Virus record (IMG/VR): IMGVR_UViG_3300032323_002682
Location: 1 to 30,727 of that record
DNA length: 30,727 nt
Source of the DNA: a virus
Direction: 5' to 3' (one strand)
The notes under the pieces were generated by a model. It was given only the letters and a program-made list of their open reading frames with translations, had not been told where the DNA came from and made no database searches. Shown here one piece after another: positions 7,310 through 15,957 of the stretch; the stretch's first letter is position 1; every line of letters begins with the position of its first letter. The position numbers and the translations under genes were made by a program.

Positions 7310-9988
7310 TTAAGAAAATGCCGATCCAGCCATTGTAATCCAATTTGTTGAATCCGATTGAAGCCATGCCCATCTTCCATTGGCAGCAGCCGTTAAAATA
7401 GTATTACCAGCGGCTCCACCAGTAAAAGGAACTACATCGTTACTATTACTGGATATCGTAAAGTTTCCTGTAGCCTTTATGTATAACCATCTGCCAGTAA
7501 ATGTAGATGCGGATGGAAGAATTAAAGTGGATGCAGATGTGCAGATAATACTGTTTGTACTTCTATTGGAAATATCGACTAGTACACCACCAGATGTGAA
7601 TGGCACAAGAGTTTCAAATGGTCCATTTACAGAAACTACACCGTTTAGATTTGTAGTAGAATTTGAATTTCCAAGATTCAAGGAACCTGTTATTGCGCCT
7701 GTATGGATATTTGTAGTAGATGCGCTTGTGGTAGATCCTGTGTTAATATTAACATTAGCAGTTGTGGCAGTAGAACTATTAATGTTGGTTGCACCTGTGA
7801 GTGTTATTGCACTTCCGTTTATATTGGTTGCACCACTATTATTACCTAGTCCAAGAGCAGATGTATTTGTAGCAGTATTGATGTTGGTCGCAGCATTTCC
7901 TGAACCTGTGTTTATATTCACAGCAAAGTTTGTTGTGCTGTTTGCTGTGAATGTTCCATTAACATCTAAAACAGAAGTTGGAGTTGATTTATTAATACCA
8001 ACGAATCCATTAGCCGAAAGGAACATTGTTGTGGAGGGATTGGATAATCCGGGGCCGTTACTATAAAATGCCAAGGATTCGTTTGGTCCGGTTCCGTTCC
8101 CTACACTTATTCTTCCTAAACCCTGAACATAATCTAATATTATACCATCACCACTAACACCTGAGTAATTACTATATATCCATATTCCAGCAGTATTAAT
8201 ATTTCCGGTTGTAGAAATATTATTTACATATGTAAAGTTTGGTTGTGAGGCGGTTAAATTACTACCAATAATAAATGAATTTGCTTGACTGTTCGTTGTA
8301 TTATTTTGTCCACCAATAACGGCAGAATAATTTCCAGAAGCAGTATTACTACTACCTCCTAATACAGAAGAACGACTACCAGAAGCAGTATTGCCAATAC
8401 CACCACCGACTATAGCATAATTTCCAGAAGAATTATTACTACCCCCACCCATGATAGTTGCACCATAATTAGATGCAGTATTGTTTTGACCGCCTCCTAT
8501 GTTTGAACGTGTACCACTAGCAGTATTATTTCTACCACCACCTACAATCGAATTATTTCCAGATGCAGTATTGTTTTGACCACCAGCTACTGTACTATAT
8601 GATCCACTTGCAGTATTGTTAAATCCTATCTGTAATCTTTGTGAACCACTAATAGACCCAACAACTGTGAGAGGGTTATTAGGCAGAAGTGTTCCCATAC
8701 CAACCCAACCCGGACGAGCACTCTGTCCACAAACAATGAAGGCAGGATAACTAGAAACACCCCCCATAAAACTTCCACCATCATAAACTTCCATTACATT
8801 GTTTTCTCCAGTGTTTGATACAAACAATGCAGGAGATTGGTTGGAATTATTCGATAATACGATTTGGGTTGAACTAGTGACAAATACTTGTGTATCTAAG
8901 TATGTGAAATCTCTTAATACTGAAAGATTTCCTGTTATGGTTACATGACCATCAAATAATGATCCTCCGGTTACATGGAAAGCCGAAAGAGGATTTTCGG
9001 TAAAGATACCAGTTCTATTATTTAAGACATTTTTTGATCTATAGTTTGGTCCCACATATGGAGTCAAGGGATTTGGATAAACAGCATTAACTCCCGGATT
9101 TGTAGAAAGAGCAACTGTATTACTTGAAACTACAATACCAATGTTACCACCAAAAGCACTCAAGGCAATGTTTGGAGAGCCTACTGCTATACCAACAGAA
9201 CCACCAAAAGCAGACAATCCACGACTAGGAGAAGATACCGAAGCACCGATATTATTACCCCAAGCAGAAAGAGCTATGTTTCTACTATAAAACTCACCAG
9301 CAACCACACCACCGTTTGCACTAATTGCACTATTAGGGGAAGCAACATCAAGTCCTATACGTCTTCCATAGGCACTAACGGCTCTTACAGTACTATAGAT
9401 ATCAGCACCAATAACGTTACCTAATGCAGAAATTGCTCTGACATCGGAATAAAATTCTCCACCTACAGATCTACCATAAGCACTGATGGCTCTCACAGGA
9501 CTAAAAACATCAACACCAACTTGTCCTCCATAGGCACTAATAGATCTTACTGGACTATAGATATCAGCACCAATGACGTTACCTAATGCAGAAATTGCTC
9601 TGACATCGGAATAAAATTCTCCACCCACAAAACCACCATAAGCACTAACTGCTCTTCTTGATGAACCTACATCCAAACCTACTAAAGGTCCCCAAGCAGA
9701 AAGACCTGTGGAAGTAAAACTATATGCCTCTGCGCCCAAATATCCATTACTATAAAACAATCCACCACGAACACCAGCAAAAGCACATAAAGCAGTGTAA
9801 TCACTATAAAGAAACGCAGCGAATGCACTTGCAGGAGCAGTGGCACTTAATGAACCACTTAAACAAAATTCTCCTAAAAATGGTTGTGGTTGGCTTGCTA
9901 TGGGATCGTGTCCAGCATCAGGATTACTACCATTACCGTAGGTATGGTGATTACGTCTATGCCATTTTGTGTGAAATCTATTGCTCAT
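7310..9988 (-). CDS. Trimeric tail fibre with 18-residue repeats and YadA-like head, 892 aa
   Basis: The N-terminus MSNRFHTKWHRRNHHTYGNG is strongly basic and His-rich. Residues about 90-290 form at least ten tandem 18-residue units of the pattern xxRAISAYGGxVGxxxYS. Residues about 335-370 (NVLNNRTGIFTENPLSAFHV, then VTITGNLSV) resemble phage fibre shaft modules. Residues about 449-586 are YadA-head-like repeats (GGGxNNTASG) ending SFIIGSNLTASQ, then YVNNIS, a junction also found in the 846-aa fibre. Residues about 685-790 are low-complexity TNIN/NTGS/NLGNS repeats, followed by a compact C-terminal domain with TSGGVLVDIS and WAWLQSDSTNWI. Most likely a trimeric host-contact fibre. The only late gene here with a clearly separated promoter (box at 10057-10064). 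Confidence 0.85.
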   Translation of the reverse strand: MSNRFHTKWHRRNHHTYGNGSNPDAGHDPIASQPQPFLGEFCLSGSLSATAPASAFAAFLYSDYTALCAFAGVRGGLFYSNGYLGAEAYSFTSTGLSAWGPLVGLDVGSSRRAVSAYGGFVGGEFYSDVRAISALGNVIGADIYSPVRSISAYGGQVGVDVFSPVRAISAYGRSVGGEFYSDVRAISALGNVIGADIYSTVRAVSAYGRRIGLDVASPNSAISANGGVVAGEFYSRNIALSAWGNNIGASVSSPSRGLSAFGGSVGIAVGSPNIALSAFGGNIGIVVSSNTVALSTNPGVNAVYPNPLTPYVGPNYRSKNVLNNRTGIFTENPLSAFHVTGGSLFDGHVTITGNLSVLRDFTYLDTQVFVTSSTQIVLSNNSNQSPALFVSNTGENNVMEVYDGGSFMGGVSSYPAFIVCGQSARPGWVGMGTLLPNNPLTVVGSISGSQRLQIGFNNTASGSYSTVAGGQNNTASGNNSIVGGGRNNTASGTRSNIGGGQNNTASNYGATIMGGGSNNSSGNYAIVGGGIGNTASGSRSSVLGGSSNTASGNYSAVIGGQNNTTNSQANSFIIGSNLTASQPNFTYVNNISTTGNINTAGIWIYSNYSGVSGDGIILDYVQGLGRISVGNGTGPNESLAFYSNGPGLSNPSTTMFLSANGFVGINKSTPTSVLDVNGTFTANSTTNFAVNINTGSGNAATNINTATNTSALGLGNNSGATNINGSAITLTGATNINSSTATTANVNINTGSTTSASTTNIHTGAITGSLNLGNSNSTTNLNGVVSVNGPFETLVPFTSGGVLVDISNRSTNSIICTSASTLILPSASTFTGRWLYIKATGNFTISSNSNDVVPFTGGAAGNTILTAAANGRWAWLQSDSTNWITMAGSAFS
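8230..8640 (-). repeat. YadA-head-like coding repeats (NNTASG units)
   Basis: About nine units of 42-48 bp encode variants of GGGxNNTASGxxSxV. Plus-strand strings such as gcagtattg and ccaccacc recur at each unit. The equivalent block in the 846-aa fibre is at about 2240-2700. Confidence 0.85.
9120..9665 (-). repeat. 54-bp coding repeats (18-residue SAYGG units)
   Basis: Ten to eleven consecutive 54-bp units encode the 18-residue pattern (P/D)VRAISAYGxxVGxDxxS. A nearly identical 72-bp stretch occurs at 9392-9463 and again at 9554-9625, exactly 162 bp (three units) apart, so part of the array arose by a recent three-unit duplication. Confidence 0.85.
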
Positions 9989-10056
9989 ATTATTCTCAAG
10001 TCTCCAATATTTGGGAACCGTTTATTACTAAAGGTCACTAATCTTGAATATATTAA

Positions 10057-10064
10057 TATTTATA
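10057..10064 (-). promoter_or_regulatory. Full T4-late consensus TATAAATA upstream of the 892-aa fibre
   Basis: The minus strand carries a perfect TATAAATA overlapping the stop codon of the 1888-aa gene. It is 68 nt from the ATG at 9988, so the predicted leader is about 60 nt. Within that leader GGAGA lies 12 nt and GAG 5 nt before the ATG, the nearest thing to a Shine-Dalgarno sequence in the late half. Confidence 0.5.
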
Positions 10065-13000
10065 CTGGAGGTATTACTTTTTCACAACACGATGAAACTG
10101 CTTCGCCCCATTTTTTGGTCGGAGCATAACTTACAGGAAAATTAGCTTCTAATTCTGCATATGTGATTGGATTTATACTACATATTCTCACAAGAGGTAA
10201 TGTTAAGTTATAACAAGACATTGCTTTCCAAGACCAACAAAAATCAGAAGTACAAGTACTGTTATTTCCATCATTTACATTATAATTTGTTATATCGAGG
10301 AAAGTTGTTAAACTAGATACTGCATCATAGAACTTTACTAACTCCTTGTTTATAGTCTGAGGAACATGTAATTCATTTACACCAACACCAACATTTTCCA
10401 ATTCAATGTTTTTATTGAAAGTAGGAAGTTCGTTCCTAGAAATAGGAGCTATAGCAAAGTAAGTGACTACATTTGTGGATGTTTGCTCTGTTGCAAGCAC
10501 CAACTTAGCATTCAATGAATTTCTAAAAGTTTTCATATTCTGTGCAAGTCTTATGAAAGAACGGTTATAGTTTAAATCAGAAGAAAATTCATCTCTACTA
10601 ACCATCAATTGATCTTTAGACCAATATGTTGTGGGAAGACCATCACCCACAGTATATGTTTCTAAAATATCTTGTACCTTGATTATATAAGTGTTTCCAA
10701 AGAATAGAAGTGATCTATTTGAAGTTTGTTTACCACCATTAAAAGTAATATCTGTTGGTAAATTTAGATTAGTTATGTAATATCCATCAACAGAATATTT
10801 GTAAATTGTTGAAGATGTTACTATATAGATAAAATCACCATTTTCATCAAAAATTATTTTGTTTATATCTATAGGCGATACTATCTGGTTTAAAGTAAAT
10901 GATGAAAGGAATTCGTTGGATCTTTCCTCAAATATATAAACAGTATTTGATTCACATAATATGTATACATAATTGAAATGAGGATGAACTGCAATATTAA
11001 CAGGTCTATCCGTATTAAATGTATCTATATAATATGTGAATCTCCATGCCAAATCAGAATTAAATTCTTTTACACAACGATTATTGTAATCTAATACATA
11101 TATAATATTGTTAATATACACAATTTCAGAAGGAGAATTAAATTTATTTGTATCATCTTTAGATCCCAAACCACCACAAGTAAGTGATGGATTTATATCT
11201 GGTAATGTTTTATATAAATCTATCTCATATCTGAAAACTCTATTATTTGGTGGATCACAAATAAACATCATAGTTTCATTATTATCTACTTCTATTGATA
11301 TTGGATTTATAAGAGTATTACCAAGATCAGAAAGACCCACAAGATCTATTTCAATTGGAATTTTTCCAGCAGAGAATGCTCTTAAGTTTTTTCCATCTAA
11401 AACAAATATATGATTTTTTGTTTCTTTCACATCTCTTAAATTTGAGAAATAAGATGTTCCTTGAGAAACTGCAAAATTTGGAAACGGATAATAGTTGGGA
11501 TAAAAACTTTCAGTATGCCATTTAATTCCATCTGCCAATTCGAGTGTATTGCTACCTAACCAACCAAAATACACAGTCGGAGAATTTGTATTTAATGTTT
11601 TTAAATTATTTGATAGATAATCTATACATTCCTGTATTCTTGTGATTGATGTATTAAATATATCCGCATCACCAAATTCGTTAGGTTGTATTTCGATTTC
11701 AGTTTGAGTATATGGAATAGTGAGCTTTGCATTCTCTACTTTTCTAAGAGTATTCGGATCATATGTGTTCCAAGTGTTTGATACTATTATGGGAACACTG
11801 TTTTGGAAAACAGCAATTGTGTTATCAGTAAATACAGCACTATAATTTATATAATATGTTCCGGGTGTTGAGTATTGATACTTTAAAACCTCATCAAATG
11901 CACAGACTTTAGTAGATTCTTCAAAGTCTTCACCGAAATCTACAATATAAGCTGCTATATTATAATTATCCAAAATATAAGGTGTCTCAAATTCAACAAA
12001 AATATTATTTCCTGTTAATGTATAAACAGTTGAAATAAAGACTTGCGGAATAACTCCTGTTAAATTTGCATATATTGTTCTTGTTGGTGTAATAATATAA
12101 TTGTTAACAGGATTCCAAAGATCTTTGTTGGGATAGTTGGGATAATCTACAAAAGTAGATGCTGGTATTTGTGTTATTATCTGAGCACTTGCTCCTATTG
12201 TTAAAACATTATTAACAATTTTACTAACAGTAAGCGGAAGTGCTGCATCGCCCACACTTAAATTAAACAAATCAAATGTTCCATTTACTGCTGGTACTGT
12301 TGTTTTTGCAGTCCAATATTCTGTTGATAATGTATAAACAACAGTACCACCTATTGGTTGCACTGGCGATTCAAATGTACTTGTAGATATTGTTTGTGTT
12401 ATAGATATAGTGGTTTGTTTATCTAAAGTCAAAGAACTATTAACAGTTGTAAATGTAAATGTAGGGTTTCCGTAAGGAATTGTTCTGGGAGAACGATAAA
12501 AAGTTTTACTATTTATTAAGGAAGTATTGAATGGTATTGTTTTTGATGTTATGTAAAAAGGTAATTCCATTAATTCATTATCAACAGGAGCAATATAATA
12601 AATTCCATTGCGTTTTGGATATGATGTATTGTTAAAAGCTGATAATGAAATTTGCAAACCAGAAAAGGAAGAAAGATCAGAATAATAAGGAATATCTACC
12701 AGTTGTAAGAAAGAACTTACTGAAGTTAAATTAGTATAACTACTACCAAAACGATAATCGTACTGATCAAACATTGATTTATTTGAAGAAAGATAAAATG
12801 TTTGACTATTTGATTTTTTATTTTGATATGCAGTAGGAGCAAGTGCTAATGTATAATTTGAAGTATTTGCCAATGTTGCTTTTCTTCCATTATTCCAAAA
12901 ATATTCAGGATATACAACAATATCAAGTGGTTTGGTAAATTCTTGATAATCGAATATATAAAACTTTACAGAACTTTGTGTATTATGAGCACTAACCCAA

Positions 13001-15726
13001 CCCGGCGGGATTGCTTCCACAGAAGATAACGTAATGGTTGTTACAGAGGGATTTGATAATATGTATCTTAATTCAAGACCAGATAAAGCAGTTACTAATG
13101 GATAAAACGTAGAATTTACAGCCCAAAGTAAATTTGTTTTGTAAGCAGCACCAGAAATATCTTTATATGGTGTTAAAGTATAATCATTATATGGAAGATT
13201 AGGTCTAGTAATAACAGGTTCAAAATCTGTTCTTGTAGAAGCTAATGGAGTATCTTTATATTTTGTGTAATAAGTATAAAAATCTGCATTAAAAATTTTA
13301 GGTGAAGGAAAATCATCTACCTGAAAATCATATCTACCTTGTAATAAACCTTTGGGAGTATCGATATTAGCAATGAAAGAAACATTATGTATTGCTGGTG
13401 AAGTTTCAGCATAGTCTGGGATAAGCTTAACACTGATTGTGCTTATCGTTTGTGCTCTTGATGTTTGTCCGAATGGATAATATTCGGAAAATACATCATA
13501 TGCACTTATTGGAAGCTCTGTATATAATGAATTAAAATCATATGTCCATGTCCAGTTCACCAATGTGTTTAAGGGTAGATCATACACTCTTCCTTTATAC
13601 GGAACCGAAACGTCAAAAGCTATTGTTCTGACATAATTACGATTTTCTAATTTAACTTTAGGTATAACTAAAACTTTATTTTCTACAAAATAATCAAACA
13701 ATGAAGGAACCGTAGACAAAGAAGCTGTTTCATTATATTTCTGTGAAGATAATGTTATTACAGTTGCTACAGGACCATATCCTGAAAGAACCACAGATGC
13801 TGTATTTAGTCCCCAAAGTATAGGTGTATTTTGCGTAATAGGTTGTATATAATTTCCACTTAAATCAACGGAATACATCCCCAATGATGGACTTAAAGGA
13901 GAAGCAGACCAAGTTATGTATGAATTTGTTAAATCTCTTGTAGGCCATGAAGATACTGAATTCAAAAATGAAGAATCAACTTCCATGTAATCAGCATATT
14001 CTTCTGTTTTTGTTATAAAAATGTTTTGTCCGGGATTATAAGGTAAAAGGGTTGGTGCTAAAGTTATTTGTGTTGATGTGAACGCATCGAGTTGTCCTGC
14101 CAGCGAAGATAAAGAAGGTCTTAAAACAAAAGAAATTTCTCCATTTGTTGTTACTGGATAAGAAATTAAAAAGTTAACTGCAGAAGATGCAGGTATCCAA
14201 GTAGGAGATGCTAGATTATATGGAATATTTAAATTTTTTCCATAATAACAACATAATGAATTGAAAATAGTTGGCGTATTGGTCAACGCATTAAATTTAA
14301 TAAAATCTGATGGCATGTTTATATCAGAATAATCATAACCAATTATATTAAAGTTTGATCCTAAATAATTGTGCAATGTAACGGATGTTACAATTCCTGA
14401 ATTTGTATATGTTGCCGAGAGTGTGGAAGCACAGAGAGAGAATGTAAGATCTGCTGTTTCTCTTGAGGACAAAGCATGATTTACAGTTGCTTTAAAGCCG
14501 TAATAATGTGGTGGATATTTCGTTTTCCATGTAACATTAGTAGCACCTGTAGGAACACCCAGATTTGCATTAGTTAGCTGCATGAATGTGGATTCCCATG
14601 TTTCATTGGATAGAGCAAATGTTGGACAATCAGCAATATAACTAAACCCTATGAAAGTATTTGGAATACCTGTCGTGTTGTTAACTATAGTAAGATTAGG
14701 AGTTTGATAAAAGTTACTATAATATTTTATATTTGTATTATTTAAATTTGCTACACTACTTAAAATACAATATCTAGCATCACTCAAAAAGTTATTTGTG
14801 TTGTCTTGTTTTAATTGAACAAGTTGAAAAGTTTGAATGTTATCTACAGTATTTTGAACAAGAATATAACTGCTTGTAAAACTTTTTTGTGTTTGAATTA
14901 CTGTATCTGGTCTTCTCTGCGCCAAAACAAGATAATTTATTCTTGTACCATCATTAAAATAATAAGCATTATTGAATGAAACGAAAGTAGAATATGGTCT
15001 TAATTTACAGGAAGGAAGCAAGTACGGTGCTTGTTCGAGTATTGTTGAAGTATAATAAGGATTTTGGTTATTAGTAAAAGATACTATGGGAACTTCTACT
15101 CTGGTTCTAGATGCACATAGATTATATGTTATAGTAGAACTAGATACTACATAATTTTCTCTCTCAGGAGGATATTGTAAATATCTATACAATTCGTTTA
15201 CGGAAGGCACGGCAGGTGCGCCTGTTGTAGAATAGAAAAAACTTTTGGCTTTTGTTATTTTTGTTGTTGTATTAAAACTCCATCCAGAGGCACTATAAGT
15301 AGGTTTTGTGGTGGGTTCTAATAACAATCTTCTTGGTAAGAATAAATAAGAATAATAAACTTTTCCTTCAGGAGCAAGCCCAAATTTTGCAGAATTTGTA
15401 CTTGGTGTTGAATCAATATAAAAACTGTTTACAGTATATCCAATGTCATTTTTTATTCTATCAGAACTTATATTCCATTTAAAGGTTGTGGTATTTGTAG
15501 TTCCAATTATAGCCAAACCACCATCAGTAATAAAGGGACTACAATCAATGTATGAAAAATCTGCTAAACTGGTTGTTTCGTTGGTTGGATTTTCAAGATA
15601 TCTAAAATAATTTGCAGCAGGAAACGGACCGTTATTAGGATTAACAATGTTAGCACATAATGCGATAGAATATGTTTCATTAGGCCATTCACCTTCTTGA
15701 GATATGTAAAACGCAGATAATGACAT
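10060..15726 (-). CDS. Giant virion protein with PKD-like domain and NHL-like propeller, 1888 aa
   Basis: Very long beta-rich protein, high in Ser, Thr, Asn and Tyr, with no signal peptide or membrane segment. The first 1200 residues look like a chain of Ig-like sandwich domains with recurring short strands, but I recognise no named family. At about 1240-1310 a PKD-like domain shows VDFGEDFEE and then YQYSTPGTYYINYSAVFTDN. At about 1400-1690 there is an NHL/SMP-30-like propeller: NPISIEVDNNETMMFICDPP, NNRVFRYE, SPSEIVYINNIIYVLDYNNR, and NIAVHPHFNYVYILCESN. The C-terminus (about 1840-1888) contains several Cys, including CSINP and SSCCEKV. ATG at 15726 follows a TAAATA box by 6 nt. Probably a tail or baseplate-associated adhesin or spike; this is inference from size, composition and location. 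Confidence 0.8.
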   Translation of the reverse strand: MSLSAFYISQEGEWPNETYSIALCANIVNPNNGPFPAANYFRYLENPTNETTSLADFSYIDCSPFITDGGLAIIGTTNTTTFKWNISSDRIKNDIGYTVNSFYIDSTPSTNSAKFGLAPEGKVYYSYLFLPRRLLLEPTTKPTYSASGWSFNTTTKITKAKSFFYSTTGAPAVPSVNELYRYLQYPPERENYVVSSSTITYNLCASRTRVEVPIVSFTNNQNPYYTSTILEQAPYLLPSCKLRPYSTFVSFNNAYYFNDGTRINYLVLAQRRPDTVIQTQKSFTSSYILVQNTVDNIQTFQLVQLKQDNTNNFLSDARYCILSSVANLNNTNIKYYSNFYQTPNLTIVNNTTGIPNTFIGFSYIADCPTFALSNETWESTFMQLTNANLGVPTGATNVTWKTKYPPHYYGFKATVNHALSSRETADLTFSLCASTLSATYTNSGIVTSVTLHNYLGSNFNIIGYDYSDINMPSDFIKFNALTNTPTIFNSLCCYYGKNLNIPYNLASPTWIPASSAVNFLISYPVTTNGEISFVLRPSLSSLAGQLDAFTSTQITLAPTLLPYNPGQNIFITKTEEYADYMEVDSSFLNSVSSWPTRDLTNSYITWSASPLSPSLGMYSVDLSGNYIQPITQNTPILWGLNTASVVLSGYGPVATVITLSSQKYNETASLSTVPSLFDYFVENKVLVIPKVKLENRNYVRTIAFDVSVPYKGRVYDLPLNTLVNWTWTYDFNSLYTELPISAYDVFSEYYPFGQTSRAQTISTISVKLIPDYAETSPAIHNVSFIANIDTPKGLLQGRYDFQVDDFPSPKIFNADFYTYYTKYKDTPLASTRTDFEPVITRPNLPYNDYTLTPYKDISGAAYKTNLLWAVNSTFYPLVTALSGLELRYILSNPSVTTITLSSVEAIPPGWVSAHNTQSSVKFYIFDYQEFTKPLDIVVYPEYFWNNGRKATLANTSNYTLALAPTAYQNKKSNSQTFYLSSNKSMFDQYDYRFGSSYTNLTSVSSFLQLVDIPYYSDLSSFSGLQISLSAFNNTSYPKRNGIYYIAPVDNELMELPFYITSKTIPFNTSLINSKTFYRSPRTIPYGNPTFTFTTVNSSLTLDKQTTISITQTISTSTFESPVQPIGGTVVYTLSTEYWTAKTTVPAVNGTFDLFNLSVGDAALPLTVSKIVNNVLTIGASAQIITQIPASTFVDYPNYPNKDLWNPVNNYIITPTRTIYANLTGVIPQVFISTVYTLTGNNIFVEFETPYILDNYNIAAYIVDFGEDFEESTKVCAFDEVLKYQYSTPGTYYINYSAVFTDNTIAVFQNSVPIIVSNTWNTYDPNTLRKVENAKLTIPYTQTEIEIQPNEFGDADIFNTSITRIQECIDYLSNNLKTLNTNSPTVYFGWLGSNTLELADGIKWHTESFYPNYYPFPNFAVSQGTSYFSNLRDVKETKNHIFVLDGKNLRAFSAGKIPIEIDLVGLSDLGNTLINPISIEVDNNETMMFICDPPNNRVFRYEIDLYKTLPDINPSLTCGGLGSKDDTNKFNSPSEIVYINNIIYVLDYNNRCVKEFNSDLAWRFTYYIDTFNTDRPVNIAVHPHFNYVYILCESNTVYIFEERSNEFLSSFTLNQIVSPIDINKIIFDENGDFIYIVTSSTIYKYSVDGYYITNLNLPTDITFNGGKQTSNRSLLFFGNTYIIKVQDILETYTVGDGLPTTYWSKDQLMVSRDEFSSDLNYNRSFIRLAQNMKTFRNSLNAKLVLATEQTSTNVVTYFAIAPISRNELPTFNKNIELENVGVGVNELHVPQTINKELVKFYDAVSSLTTFLDITNYNVNDGNNSTCTSDFCWSWKAMSCYNLTLPLVRICSINPITYAELEANFPVSYAPTKKWGEAVSSCCEKVIPPV

Positions 15727-15732
15727 TTGTAA

Positions 15733-15738
15733 TATTTA
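15733..15738 (-). promoter_or_regulatory. T4-late-like promoter box TAAATA for the 1888-aa gene
   Basis: The minus strand reads CTAAATATTACAAATG with 6 nt between the box and ATG 15726. No ribosome binding site is visible between them. Confidence 0.55.
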
Positions 15739-15781
15739 GATTAAAATTCTTATTTATCTACAAACAAAGAGACAAATCGTT

Positions 15782-15952
15782 TTAATTATTATTTTGATCT
15801 TCAATAATTTCTTCTATTAATGTTATTTTCTCAACATTGTTATCTGCACTTGTTGTTACAGGGCAATTTGTAATCGCACCCGTAGCTATTGGAAAAGATC
15901 CTATATCAACAGTATTGTTTTTTGTATATTTTGTTAAAATTTCGATAGACAT
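15782..15952 (-). CDS. Small protein of unknown function, 56 aa
   Basis: The frame runs from ATG 15952 to TAA 15782 and encodes a product beginning MSIEILTKYTKNN and ending in an acidic, Asn-rich tail (LIEEIIEDQNNN). It starts 5 nt after the stop of the 1549-aa gene and has no late box of its own, so it is likely the second cistron of that unit. The family is not recognised; a single Cys-Pro (NCPV) is present. It fills most of the gap between the two giant genes, which supports it being real. Confidence 0.65.
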   Translation of the reverse strand: MSIEILTKYTKNNTVDIGSFPIATGAITNCPVTTSADNNVEKITLIEEIIEDQNNN

Positions 15953-15957
15953 ACTTT

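Noticed and set aside
7380-8066. 228-codon plus-strand open frame opposite the 892-aa fibre
   Set aside because: Antisense shadow of a repetitive, stop-poor Asn/Thr/Val-rich coding region; no promoter and no recognisable domain.
9360-9630. CRISPR-like direct repeats
   Set aside because: The repeats are in-frame 54-bp coding units with no spacers and no cas genes; they are fibre protein repeats.
1-10000. Diversity-generating retroelement acting on the fibre repeats
   Set aside because: No reverse transcriptase, template repeat or accessory gene is present in the window; the variation looks like ordinary repeat divergence.
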